A stretch of DNA of 63,991 nt from Clostridia bacterium (GTDB taxonomy: Bacteria; Bacillota; Clostridia; Oscillospirales; CAG-272), in assembly GCA_017411605.1 (NCBI GenBank), contig JAFQPR010000086.1, positions 1 to 63,991 on the forward strand. The letters run 5' to 3'. The notes beneath the pieces are model-generated. The model was not told the DNA's origin. It worked only from the letters and a program-made list of their open reading frames with translations, and did not search any database. Of the stretch, positions 46,401-55,542 are shown piece by piece. How positions within the stretch are numbered: position 1 is the first letter of the stretch; every line of letters starts with the position of its first letter. The translations under genes and the position numbers were made by a program.

Positions 46401-48381
46401 TAAATCGAATAAGGTTGGCGCAGGCGTATTCGTTCATATGAATGAAGGCGGTGGAGAGAATCTTGAAAATGCTAAGTCCAAGACTCAGGCTACCACTGTT
46501 AATATAGGTAAGGTAACCGTAGGTGATACTACTTATGACGGCTCTAACCTCACCCTCGCGGGTGACTGCGTCCTTGAGCCTCGTGTTGCAGGCTACAATG
46601 CAAGCTTTAATATTGACGGTGCGACTATGATTCGTCCCGGCTCAGACTACGGCGCGATGATCTTCAGCCGTTACTATTACGGAAGCATCAACGTAAAGAA
46701 TACTAACTTTATCGTTTATTCTAAGAACAGCTCTACCGGCGCAGGCAGTGCTATACTCGGTAACCATAATAACGGAAACGGCGCTGAGTGTCAGGCTACG
46801 TTTGAAAACTGCGTATTCCTCTTCGACACCAACGGCTCGACAAACGCTGTTCTTTCGGGCGGTAAGGGCTTTAAGTCCATCAGCTTCACAAACTGCGTAT
46901 CTAACGGAAGCTTCAATCCCGCTAATACGACCGCAGATGTTCTTAAGTTCGGCGAAGGCAACCTTTCTTCGAACATTACCGCAGGTAATGATTATATGGC
47001 GGAAGGTATCAAGAAGGTATATGCCAATATAGCAATGCAGATGCCCGACGTAACCCTTAACGGTTATAAAGGCTTTGTAAGCCAGGATGCAAACGGCGTT
47101 CTTAAGCTTAAGAGATGGGTATTCTCTAACGATACTTCGATCGGCGCGAATGGCGGAGCTGCCGATAACGGTTATCTCTACATCGTACCTAACGGATACG
47201 AGGGAACCGTTGATGCGACCGATGCAGACGTAGTAATCGAGCTTCCCGTTCTCACTCATAAAACAACGGCAAATACCGTTAACGTAACCTTCAAGGGACT
47301 TGGCGAAAACGAGAACAAGACCTATACTTACGCTGTAGGCGGTAACGTTGTAGCAGGTCAGGTATTCGTTCCCGAGTATCTTAAAAATGCTACTAAGTTA
47401 GTTGCTGACGGTAACTTTGTTGAAGAGCTCGCAACTAACCTTGCTGCAGACGGTGAATACGTATATACTCCTACCTACAAGGTAGAGGAAAACGTAACGG
47501 GTCTTAAGGCAAACCTTTCACTTTATTCAGACTTCGTAATCAACCTTTATATCCCCGCAAATATTGCTGACTTCGTGGCTACCGTAAACGGTGTTGCTCT
47601 TACCGAGGACGTGGTTGTTATTAACGGTGAGTCTTACGTAAAGGTAACTGTTTCCAAGGTTGCTAAGCTTGCATCTGAGGATGCGGTATTTGAGTTCGTG
47701 ATCGTCGAAGACGGCGAGACCGTATCTAAGACCGTTTCTATCAGCATAGTAGATTATGCATCCACCATTCTTGCAGGCGAATTTACCGATGCGGATAAGA
47801 TACTTATGTACTATATGCTGAACTACGTAAACGAAGCGGCAAAATACTTCGAGAATTCCGCAGATGCAACCGAAATCGCAAAGCTTCTTGCAGATAACGA
47901 GGAAAAATATGCAACCCAGACTATCTCTCACGAGTATGCAAATGCTCTTGAAGATACAGGTCTTGGTAAGATATTCGCATCCGCAGGTATTGAGCTTGGT
48001 GAAGCTCCCGCGTTTACTCTCGTTTCGAATGGTAAGTTTGCAGGAAAGGTAACCGTAACCTACGGTGACGGAAACGTAAGAGAGTTTAACGTTCCCGAGG
48101 ACTCAACGGGTACTTATGCTGTAACCGGTATGAAGATATTCAACTTCGGCGTTAATATCAATATCACCGCGGTTGGAACACTTGAAGGCGAAGAGGGCGA
48201 GCAGACCATAACGGGAACACTCAACCTTGATACTTACGCAAGCTATCACGCGGCGAATACCGAAAACGAAGCGTCCGCTAAGGTGCTTCCTCTCATCGAA
48301 GCTCTTTACGATTACGTAAAGGTAGCAGAGCAGTATAAAGCAGGCACTCTCGTGCTTCCCGAAGAAACTCCCGCAGAGTAA
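43465..48381 (+). CDS. Giant secreted beta-helix protein, paralog 3
   Basis: A 1638-residue paralog. Signal peptide to residue 27 (AVSA-DD), first beta-helix-like region (about 35-400) opening TFDLATAITEAVADENGMTTV, YDPVGDPDAPYVVAK linker (412), LamG-like region (about 530-665) with VFELDLATNSNMGF and SWNRISIVVD, TYKWYEGELGN segment (778), second beta-helix-like region from LDFNGHTIYSK (932), and C-terminal domain (1344-1638) ending VLPEETPAE. The ADENGMTTV phrase is shared with paralog 4 and the VLPEE end with paralog 2, so the copies are related in order along the array. AAAAAGGAGAAACGC precedes the start. No cell-wall anchor visible. Confidence 0.87.
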   Translation: MKKLSKILCLVLAVALICTGLILAVSADDSIEYTFDLATAITEAVADENGMTTVKLTGNAQVTEPYAITKDVTIDLNGYTLDSTAHEAFTVNDSVNFSIVGDGNITLASMLIQSTTTEATPNVTVKGSFGGINITHTAAQSKSILQAVAGTYTFVNCDVAAVCDTASSAVFAMTGSPTATFNFIDVDINVTGAVTSSTSCEAVISATGAGHVNITSSTIMTDGVGVRVNGSSATDEFLVIKDSYLCARNGTSSFENAAIGMYGVIQGVIKIENSTVESSYRVIAINLENQSPNAEVDENGVISTTTGGRVLVYDSILYHNGLRLGQIARAVPTFLYGNSKILIAHSNATSVTSIVNFDTDAADYAKTNKYVNIYMAEGTRVARESLTTKTTQGVKFPDGSSPVTSETYKFVYDPVGDPDAPYVVAKIDDTRADAYSDAAIHWFASGNAMYSATADREVVFQNDARVSGTIASDFDIFPTNNLRWNKSGIYSIKNYDGNLMFGYETYVKEGKSPVLNFGNRTYVSTADYAVSGVMVFELDLATNSNMGFPAMSYKLAARKTNTNSGDYSGASTISIANNGALTFNSATVHNQVSLSTESWNRISIVVDVANRTAEYFVNGVHAATATDPYDANAFIYGMRFDVTANQNPGYGFVVDNALMAVYSAPKTKTVDGETVNYAAADYLSAMALNDEIVKRNITVGAQAYSDLASAMVAAEALGTVPQVNADISGQTVKVNGFVSANGHTIDTTDGSYGANVVYDANGNAVSYEFNITYDAEVTYKWYEGELGNAEQLADPNNYFETIVAFGDVPTYNGTVVGDIVDEANGKYNPIAGWSESAAATVPDDLTAVNTELLESLGDDLTVTLYPVYSEDKTLTVSVKDNATGKYVYITDTTSLDSSVWSNFKANTTFKLYRDFDVSTSSGFTASENGATYNLDFNGHTIYSKVKNTYMFVKNGAILNIYSSVPGGMFYALENVEGGDKSNKVGAGVFVHMNEGGGENLENAKSKTQATTVNIGKVTVGDTTYDGSNLTLAGDCVLEPRVAGYNASFNIDGATMIRPGSDYGAMIFSRYYYGSINVKNTNFIVYSKNSSTGAGSAILGNHNNGNGAECQATFENCVFLFDTNGSTNAVLSGGKGFKSISFTNCVSNGSFNPANTTADVLKFGEGNLSSNITAGNDYMAEGIKKVYANIAMQMPDVTLNGYKGFVSQDANGVLKLKRWVFSNDTSIGANGGAADNGYLYIVPNGYEGTVDATDADVVIELPVLTHKTTANTVNVTFKGLGENENKTYTYAVGGNVVAGQVFVPEYLKNATKLVADGNFVEELATNLAADGEYVYTPTYKVEENVTGLKANLSLYSDFVINLYIPANIADFVATVNGVALTEDVVVINGESYVKVTVSKVAKLASEDAVFEFVIVEDGETVSKTVSISIVDYASTILAGEFTDADKILMYYMLNYVNEAAKYFENSADATEIAKLLADNEEKYATQTISHEYANALEDTGLGKIFASAGIELGEAPAFTLVSNGKFAGKVTVTYGDGNVREFNVPEDSTGTYAVTGMKIFNFGVNINITAVGTLEGEEGEQTITGTLNLDTYASYHAANTENEASAKVLPLIEALYDYVKVAEQYKAGTLVLPEETPAE

Positions 48382-48632
48382 TTTAAAATTTTTACCACGT
48401 TCGAAAAGTGAACGTATCTCATTCGCAAAAGCGAGTAAGTCTCCCCCCCGCAAGGAACCCGAAAAGTATTCGAATCTCCAAGCCTCCCTCCGGGAGGGAG
48501 GGGGACCGTCCGTGACGGTGGAAGGAGAGCGCGTAAAGCACTCAAGATCCCCAAGTTTCCCATCAAAGGAGCTTTAAAATACTCTCGCGAAAGCGAAAAT
48601 AATAACGGTCTAAATAACCGTAATTGACTGCA
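48382..48632 (+). repeat. Hairpin-rich spacer after paralog 3, MITE-like
   Basis: ACGTTC/GAACGT (48398-48416) and TCGC/GCGA hairpins at the start resemble a decayed copy of the array after paralog 2. Then a C-rich run, a 19-nt palindrome CCTCCCTCCGGGAGGGAGG (48483-48501) and ACCGTC-CGT-GACGGT (48505-48519), enclosed by CTCC/GGAG. The last block has the folded, cloverleaf-like appearance of small MITE-like elements of Clostridia. No ORF with features of a gene is present. Confidence 0.65.
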
Positions 48633-48634
48633 GA

Positions 48635-48673
48635 AGACCTCCTGTCTGACTAACGGGAGGTCTTTATTTTTTT
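48635..48673 (+). terminator. Terminator before giant gene 4
   Basis: AGACCTCC (48635-48642) pairs with GGAGGTCT (48656-48663) and is followed by TTATTTTTTT. It cuts off readthrough from the upstream genes. Confidence 0.85.
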
Positions 48674-48712
48674 ATTTTTATTTGTATAATAACACAAAAT
48701 ATAGTATTTTTA

Positions 48713-48741
48713 TTGACAAAAATATATAAATATTGTATAAT
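48713..48741 (+). promoter_or_regulatory. Perfect consensus promoter of giant gene 4
   Basis: TTGACA (48713-48718) and TATAAT (48736-48741) with a 17-nt spacer, both full consensus. The leader is about 136 nt, closed by GTACCGAAT pairing with ATTCGTGTAC (one bulge). AAAGGAGAGAATCC precedes the ATG. Confidence 0.85.
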
Positions 48742-48883
48742 TATGGTGTACCGAATTCTTGATTGGTAATTTTGCTTAAAACTGCGTTTTGCATTTATGT
48801 AAAGTGCCTAAAAGATTTTAAAAGTGATTCGTGTACAAAAATTTTAGATAAAAAGTAAAATAATAAAAAGGAGAGAATCCAAA

Positions 48884-51800
48884 ATGAAAAAACTCGGCAA
48901 AATTTTGAGTTTAGTTTTGGCTGTTGCCCTTATTTGCACGGGTCTTATCCTCGCGGTAAGCGCAGATGATACCAGCTTTGATCTCGCGGCTGCAATAGAT
49001 ACTGCAGTAGCAGATGAAAACGGTATGACAACAGTTACGCTTGATGGTAACGCTACGCTTGATACAGCGTATACGGTTGCCAAAGATCTCACTATCGACC
49101 TTAACGGTTATACTCTTACGAGTAGCGCAACAGATGCGTTCGTAATTGAATCTGCCGTTACCGTTAAAATTATCGGCGATGGTACGATAAATCTCGCCGG
49201 AAGACTCGTTAAGAGCTCCACCGCGGGCGCAGGTTATACTTTCACGATGAAAGGTACCACCGGCATAGAAATGAATCATATTGGCGCTGCAGCTCCTCAC
49301 ATCGTTCTTGCTGCAGGCGGAACGCACACCTTCGAGAAGGTTAACGTTCTTTCTACCAGAACAGGCGGTAATGAATTTGATGCATTCTTCAGAGGTACTC
49401 TTGACGCTGAAAGCAAGACAGGTAACGGTACAGCTGAAAATCTCAAATTCTACTTTAATACCTTCTCTTTCTATTCCGATGTAATTCCTGCGAAGCAGAA
49501 TGACCAGACATTTGTTATGCCTACCGGTACCGGTTCTTACGTCGAGTTCAATGATTCTACAGTCCTCAACGGCGGTACTCTCCTTTACTTTGGATATACC
49601 ACCGAGGATTCGGTTGAAGACGTTCTTTGTAACGTTTATGACTCAAATCTTCAGATAATCTCTACGGATAACAGACAGAGAAGCTGTCTCATATGGGGAC
49701 ATAAGAGCGACGGATCGGGTACCTTTGTTCTCTACGGAAGCGTAAACTTCTATGATTCCTACATAGGCGGTAACGCATACAGAGCAATTCACTTTGGTCA
49801 GGCGCTTTCCGGCAAGTTCCAGATAAACTTTGATCATACTGTAGTAGCTCATAATGGTGCAAACGATGCAACTAATAACAATGCGGACGATTCTATAATA
49901 GTTCGCGGCGCTTCGTTGCTCTTCAAGAATAATTCGACGCTCATAGGCATGGATGGCAGTCTCGGAATGAGCTCCGCCGTTATAAAGGCTGAGGTTGGAA
50001 CTCGTTTCAATAATGCGTTGGTTGGTGGTAGCTCGCATATCACTTGGATAGATTCGGATGGCGCTGCAGTTTCGAACGTGCAGATCGTGCTTGATCCCGT
50101 TGGAAATCTTCAGCATCCTTACATTGGTGTCACGGATTCTTCGGCAGCATATCTTCCTGCAGGTGCTTCCGCCATGACCTTCTATGCAATGGAATCTATG
50201 AGAGGTATCAATTCTCAGTCTCCTTACGGTATTATAGTTGACGGAGTAGGATCTTTTGCTAAGGTTGGCTGGGCTGAAGGTTGGCAGGCTGGATTTGCGC
50301 TTGAAGCAGGTGCTGCTACTACCGTAAGCTATGGAAATAATACATCCTTCAAGTATTGGATCAACCCCACTACCGCTTCTCCCAACTACGGTGATTCGAG
50401 AATTATCCCTAATAACGAAAAGGATTCTGCGGGCAATGTTACCGTTAAGCATGATAGCTTTATGATTTTCGGTACAGCTCATAACCTTGATTACTCTAAG
50501 CAGATCGCAAAGCTTGCAAGCACTAAGGTTGCAGTTTTTGAAATGGATATTGCAACGGATTCCGACTACGGATTCCCGAGAGCAGCTTTAAAGAGCCAGG
50601 CAAGAGCAGAATATACGGGAACCGGCGGCGGTGGAGATGCTTCGGGTGACCAGCAGTTCTATCTTAATAATGATGGTTCCTTCAGTAATGGAAACCTTGT
50701 TAATTTTAATGGTAACATTAAACTTAGCCACGAAAAATGGAACCACATCACCTGTGTTATGTATACCGACTCTGTTCTTAATGAGGACGGAAGTGATACT
50801 AAGATCGGTCAGAACTTCGTTTATGTAAACGGCGAGCTTCTTGGATACAGTAACTATGCATTCAAGAACAGTGCAGGATACGTTATGGGACTTCGCTTCA
50901 ATATCTCTCAGGGCGTAGATCAGATTGTTGGTGCGTCTATGCTAGTAGATAACGTTTCGCTCAGAGCCTATGGTGATTACCTTGGCGAAAACGAAGCGGA
51001 CGGAGCAGTAAAATCCCCCGATCTTTATCTTCTTAACGACGTATTTTACAAGAATAACACACCTGTCAACAATGATATAACTGCGGCAGGTAGAGCATAT
51101 TCCAATGTGAACGATGCAATAGAGGCATCTAATACTCTTGGCGTTAACGTAGAGCTCCATGATGATATCAACGAGGCTCGTGTAATAACCGAAAACGGTA
51201 CTATTGATACTAATGGATATAAGCTTGCTGTAGATCCCGCATCCTACGGCTTTGCAGTTGACGGTGATAAGTACACCTTTAACGAAGATTACTGGTACAA
51301 TGCATACTGGTACAACGGAGCGCTCAAGGATGAGGCTCAGATGGCAGATGACGCTAACTACGTTAAGACTGTTGTCAAGCTTGGATTTGAGGCAGACTAT
51401 GAAAACCTCTTCACAGAGGGCACGCCCGATTATACTCTCTTGCAGATTGTAACCCAGGATGGATGGGCATACGATGCTGATGCTACAGAGAAGGTAACGT
51501 CCTTCGTTCCTACTCTCGAGAACCTTGAAGCTGCTAAGGCGAAAGAGAACAGAATAGTCAAGTTCTATCCTGTTATTACCGCTGTTGATATGATCTATTG
51601 TATCAAGAATGCAGAGGGAACTATCTATGACGGCGGTGTTAATGCAGAGTCCGCTATTGCCGACCTTAAGGCTCTTCCCGGCGGAGAAACCTTCATTCTT
51701 CTTGAAGACGTAGTATTTAGCGAGGCTAACGTTTACCTTGTATCCACTGCAGAAACTCCCAGAACCATTAATATTGACCTTAACGGTAATACTCTCGCAA

Positions 51801-53926
51801 AGAGCGTAGCAGGCTCAATATTTGAGATTGGCGCTTACACGACTCTTAACGTTTATTCTTCCGTAGCAGGCGGTCTGCTTGTTGCAACCGTGACTAACGC
51901 AAGCGGAACAATCACCGATGGCGGTATCGCGTTTACCATAACCGATGGAACTAAAACGAGCGATGGTGCTTATGGATTTGCAAACGCTGATATTTATGCA
52001 AATCTCGGTGCAACCAGAGCAAACGTTGCAGAGGCTTACGTTAATGTTGGTAAGTTTGGCGATATCCCCGGCTCAAATATGGTAATAGTTGCCGAGAGAG
52101 CCCTCTACGGTCACAAGGGCGGCGAGAATTGCGCTATGACTGCTGACGGTGTAACCGTTATCTCAGCTACGTCTAACAATACCGCGCCCTTTGACGCTTA
52201 TGTTTATGACGGAGATATTTACGTAAAGAACTGTATCGTCTTCGCTCCTTACAAGCAGAATATAGTTAATGCTACAGGATTCTCCTCAAACAGTAAGTTA
52301 AGCGGAACAAGATTTGCAGGCTTTGAGGATGTTGTTATCACGTCTAATATCTGGCTCGAAAACGTTATTATAGTAAACAAAGTTGCAGGTATCGGCGATT
52401 CCGCCAACGATAACGTAGTATCTAATAACGGTGACCATGATCACGTGGCAATAACCTTCAAGAATGTTGTCTCTACAGGACGTCTTAACCCCTCTAACGA
52501 AGCAAGAAACTCTATGGACGGCTTCGTAGCAGCAGAGAAGCACGATTGTAAGAGCGCTAATCCTACAGCGGGTACTGTATCTGCAGTATGTAATGTTCCT
52601 ATGACGTGGCAGAGCATCGATCTCGGTATCACCGAGTCCGTGCTTGAGTTCAATATCCCCGTATATAATTCCGAAAGCGATGAAGTTACGAACTACGCAA
52701 CCTTCAATATCGCGAATAACGGCGAATCTATTGACGGACTTTCAAACGCATATAACCTTCCTATCCTCACAGGCGCAACAATTTACGCTGACGATGCTGT
52801 AAAGGTTAATTGGAAGGGACTTGGAACAAACGCTAATGTTAAGACTGAGTATTACGTACCCGGCACGCCTTACGTTTCTATAACTGCTCCTACCAATGTT
52901 GCAGAGTATAAGCTTAACGCGACTAAGTACGTATTCGACGGCAACTGGACGGGAATTCCCGAGGCGGGCACAGTTCTGACCTCAAGCGTTGACGTTATCC
53001 CCAGCCAGAAAGTAGTAGCAAACCTTCCCAGTCTTAAGGTTAACCTTTCGCTTTATTCCGACTTCCTTATGAACTTCTATATCCCTGTAAGCTACAAGGA
53101 TTATATTGTAAGCGTTAACGACGAGGAGCTCGGTGGCGACATCGTAACTCTTGGCGAAGGCGAAAATGCAGCTGAGTATTATAAGTTAACGGTTAAAATA
53201 CTTACAAATAATATTAATAAATCCGCTCGCCTTGAAATCAAGGTTAAGGAAGGCGAACATACTGTAACGAAGTCTGTAATTATGACAGTGTTCGGATATG
53301 TAACATCAATACTTGAAGACTTTAATAATGACTATAGCGACGCCGATGAAATTCTTGCTTACTACGTGCTTAATTATATAAGCGCTGCATATACGTATTT
53401 CAATGGCTCGGAATTCAGCGGTATGCTTGAGATCATTGATCGCCATGCAAGCAGATTTAGCAGTATAGTTGTAGATCATTCTTATGCTAACGCTCTTGAG
53501 AACACAGGTCTTGGCGGCGTATTCACTGAGGCAGGTATTAAGCTTGGTGAAGCTCCCGCATTCACGCTCGTACCTAACGGCAACTTTGCAGGAACCGTAA
53601 CCGTAACCTACGGCAACGGCAACGTAAGAACCTTCAAAGTACCCGAAGGCTCGACAGCTAAGATAGTAATCGAAGGAATGAAGATCTATAACTTCGGCGG
53701 CGACATAAACGTAACTGCAACCGCAGAAGATGGCACGATAGTTGCTGAAGGCAAGATCAATCTTGATACTTACGCTAAGTATCACAAAGAGAATGCTATG
53801 GATGCCACTTCCGCAACTCAGGCAGAATCGGAGCGTGCGCTTGAACTCATAAATGCTCTTTACGATTATGTAAAGATAGCTGAGCAGTTTAAGGCAGGTA
53901 CTCTTCAGTTTCCCGCTGCTGAGTAG
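48884..53926 (+). CDS. Giant secreted beta-helix protein, paralog 4
   Basis: A 1680-residue paralog. Signal peptide to residue 27 (AVSA-DD), first beta-helix-like region (about 35-390) with VADENGMTTVTLDGNATL, LDPVGNLQHPYIGVT linker (403), LamG-like region (about 549-690) with VFEMDIATDSDYGF and HEKWNHITCVMYTDS, a WYNAYWYNGALKDE segment (804), second beta-helix-like region from IDLNGNTLAKS (962), and C-terminal domain (1380-1680) with LKVNLSLYSDFLMNFYIP and a tail ending AEQFKAGTLQFPAAE. It is the only paralog with a perfect promoter, and a strong terminator follows. No anchor, so release or non-covalent retention is likely. Confidence 0.87.
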   Translation: MKKLGKILSLVLAVALICTGLILAVSADDTSFDLAAAIDTAVADENGMTTVTLDGNATLDTAYTVAKDLTIDLNGYTLTSSATDAFVIESAVTVKIIGDGTINLAGRLVKSSTAGAGYTFTMKGTTGIEMNHIGAAAPHIVLAAGGTHTFEKVNVLSTRTGGNEFDAFFRGTLDAESKTGNGTAENLKFYFNTFSFYSDVIPAKQNDQTFVMPTGTGSYVEFNDSTVLNGGTLLYFGYTTEDSVEDVLCNVYDSNLQIISTDNRQRSCLIWGHKSDGSGTFVLYGSVNFYDSYIGGNAYRAIHFGQALSGKFQINFDHTVVAHNGANDATNNNADDSIIVRGASLLFKNNSTLIGMDGSLGMSSAVIKAEVGTRFNNALVGGSSHITWIDSDGAAVSNVQIVLDPVGNLQHPYIGVTDSSAAYLPAGASAMTFYAMESMRGINSQSPYGIIVDGVGSFAKVGWAEGWQAGFALEAGAATTVSYGNNTSFKYWINPTTASPNYGDSRIIPNNEKDSAGNVTVKHDSFMIFGTAHNLDYSKQIAKLASTKVAVFEMDIATDSDYGFPRAALKSQARAEYTGTGGGGDASGDQQFYLNNDGSFSNGNLVNFNGNIKLSHEKWNHITCVMYTDSVLNEDGSDTKIGQNFVYVNGELLGYSNYAFKNSAGYVMGLRFNISQGVDQIVGASMLVDNVSLRAYGDYLGENEADGAVKSPDLYLLNDVFYKNNTPVNNDITAAGRAYSNVNDAIEASNTLGVNVELHDDINEARVITENGTIDTNGYKLAVDPASYGFAVDGDKYTFNEDYWYNAYWYNGALKDEAQMADDANYVKTVVKLGFEADYENLFTEGTPDYTLLQIVTQDGWAYDADATEKVTSFVPTLENLEAAKAKENRIVKFYPVITAVDMIYCIKNAEGTIYDGGVNAESAIADLKALPGGETFILLEDVVFSEANVYLVSTAETPRTINIDLNGNTLAKSVAGSIFEIGAYTTLNVYSSVAGGLLVATVTNASGTITDGGIAFTITDGTKTSDGAYGFANADIYANLGATRANVAEAYVNVGKFGDIPGSNMVIVAERALYGHKGGENCAMTADGVTVISATSNNTAPFDAYVYDGDIYVKNCIVFAPYKQNIVNATGFSSNSKLSGTRFAGFEDVVITSNIWLENVIIVNKVAGIGDSANDNVVSNNGDHDHVAITFKNVVSTGRLNPSNEARNSMDGFVAAEKHDCKSANPTAGTVSAVCNVPMTWQSIDLGITESVLEFNIPVYNSESDEVTNYATFNIANNGESIDGLSNAYNLPILTGATIYADDAVKVNWKGLGTNANVKTEYYVPGTPYVSITAPTNVAEYKLNATKYVFDGNWTGIPEAGTVLTSSVDVIPSQKVVANLPSLKVNLSLYSDFLMNFYIPVSYKDYIVSVNDEELGGDIVTLGEGENAAEYYKLTVKILTNNINKSARLEIKVKEGEHTVTKSVIMTVFGYVTSILEDFNNDYSDADEILAYYVLNYISAAYTYFNGSEFSGMLEIIDRHASRFSSIVVDHSYANALENTGLGGVFTEAGIKLGEAPAFTLVPNGNFAGTVTVTYGNGNVRTFKVPEGSTAKIVIEGMKIYNFGGDINVTATAEDGTIVAEGKINLDTYAKYHKENAMDATSATQAESERALELINALYDYVKIAEQFKAGTLQFPAAE

Positions 53927-54029
53927 TTTTCAGCTATAGGCAAAGATTTAAATCTATAATCAAATAAGGCTTATAGGGGAGGGAGAGCCCCTCTCCAAAA
54001 AGCTATGAATTGTGGCTTGTATTCACAAT

Positions 54030-54063
54030 AAAAGACCTCACGGCAATTGCCGTGAGGTCTTTT
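54030..54063. terminator. Bidirectional terminator
   Basis: A perfect 34-bp palindrome AAAAGACCTCACGGCAA / TTGCCGTGAGGTCTTTT between giant gene 4 and the convergent membrane-protein gene. It can work on both strands. Confidence 0.92.
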
Positions 54064-54077
54064 GCTATTAAAAATAA

Positions 54078-55541
54078 TTATAGCTCCATTTCATCCTTTA
54101 TGAAACTGAAATAGTAGACCGAGTAAAATACGTAAGCTATACCTACTATGGTAACAACAAGGCCAAACCACGGAACGGAAGAGACGACGAGAGTCGGCAT
54201 TGTAATATCGTTCGCGTTAGTGAACATAAGCTGAACGCTACCGTTAACAAAAACGTTAATAAGGCTCATAATGCCAAGAAGAATACCGAGCACTGAGAGG
54301 ATTATAGTTCTTCTGTCAATATCCATATAGTATTCAGCTTTTATTTTTGGATTACTCTCGGAGTTGAAATTACCGAGATTTTCGCGTGTATACTGCCGCA
54401 TCGTAAAGAAGAAAAGGACAATAAGTCCAACGTGAAATACCGTTTCCGCTACGGCAAGTATCTCGATCCTTTTGTAAAGAATAAGTGCTTCTGTAGTGCT
54501 TGAGTTGAGAAGTGTGGCATAACCAAAATCCGTAAGGAATTTGATATCGAACACGTTTTTAACAATTGCGCAAATATTGAATAGAGCAGAAACTGCGATG
54601 ACCGCTTTTGAAAGTATAGTTTTCTTTTTGAGCATCTTTGCAAGGAAAAAGAGCGCAAATGAGAAAACTGTGCCGAAAATAAAGCTCGGTAAAAGATTTA
54701 TATCGTTTAAGTTCGAGAACGTAAGATCTATAGAGAGAACGGCAGCAATTATAAAGCCTAAAAATACTCGGTTTCTGCGTCTGAAATCGACCTTTTTCTC
54801 ATATTCCTCATACGAGCTCTCGGAGGCAAGCTTTTCAAGAGAAGCAAAGAAATTGCCCTCTTTTTTGACCATCTTAACGTAACGGATACTTCTGTTAAGC
54901 CAGACTCCGCCAAAAACAAATCCGAGTATAAGCGATGCCGTAACAGCCCAAGGATAATAGCGCGAGCCCGTGAGCATAGACGTAGTGCTGCCAATTTCAA
55001 CGCTTCTGGTGAGCTTCAAAAACTCGGGAAGAGTATAAAGCAGACACTTCATTATTACAAAAGCAAAGGTGAACGAGCGCAGCGTATCCGTTGAAACGAG
55101 CGTCCCGTTTGATATCAGAGCTCTTGCTTCGCTTCTTTCGCCAAGATAAGTTAAAGCATCAAAAATGTTCTTAATAGCCGGTATAATATAGATAAGCTCA
55201 AGCACCGCAAAAATAAGCGTCATAAGCGCGACTATATCGTTATCTAAAAGATTTCCTGAGCGCACTGCAAGAATAATTAGGAGCGCGGGGATTTTAGATA
55301 GACTGATGAAACCGAGCTTCATAAAAGCGCTTCTTGCCTCCTCAAAGTATGGAGCAGCATCCGATGCTTTTTCAAAGAATTTGGCAAGTATAAAGAATCC
55401 AATGAAATCGGGAAAAATATCGATTAGCTGTATGTTGGGATTGAATAACATAACAAGCGCAAATACGAGCCATCCCGTTTTGATCGTTCTCATTGATTTT
55501 TTAGGCTTACTAGCGTCTGATATAATATCCTTTTGGGACAT
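54078..55541 (-). CDS. Large integral membrane protein, unknown
   Basis: A 487-residue protein I do not recognise, with ten or more hydrophobic stretches. The N-terminal segment VMLFNPNIQLIDIFPDFIGFFILAKFF (split here as NPNIQLIDIFPDFIGFF) is conserved-looking and resembles a short motif in clostridial membrane proteins of unknown function. A charged cytoplasmic loop near 235-255 (SYEEYEKKVDFRRR) separates two halves. It starts 2 nt after the 225-residue gene ends, so it belongs to the secA-led transcript. The neighbouring membrane protein has the same style of hydrophobic half. Role unknown. Confidence 0.75.
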   Translation of the reverse strand: MSQKDIISDASKPKKSMRTIKTGWLVFALVMLFNPNIQLIDIFPDFIGFFILAKFFEKASDAAPYFEEARSAFMKLGFISLSKIPALLIILAVRSGNLLDNDIVALMTLIFAVLELIYIIPAIKNIFDALTYLGERSEARALISNGTLVSTDTLRSFTFAFVIMKCLLYTLPEFLKLTRSVEIGSTTSMLTGSRYYPWAVTASLILGFVFGGVWLNRSIRYVKMVKKEGNFFASLEKLASESSYEEYEKKVDFRRRNRVFLGFIIAAVLSIDLTFSNLNDINLLPSFIFGTVFSFALFFLAKMLKKKTILSKAVIAVSALFNICAIVKNVFDIKFLTDFGYATLLNSSTTEALILYKRIEILAVAETVFHVGLIVLFFFTMRQYTRENLGNFNSESNPKIKAEYYMDIDRRTIILSVLGILLGIMSLINVFVNGSVQLMFTNANDITMPTLVVSSVPWFGLVVTIVGIAYVFYSVYYFSFIKDEMEL

Positions 55542-55542
55542 A

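Noticed and set aside
32829-53926. Phage tail fibre or prophage origin of the giant proteins
   Set aside because: Beta-helix and LamG-like modules occur in tail fibres, but each of the four has a Sec signal peptide and there are no capsid, portal, terminase or integrase genes in the window.
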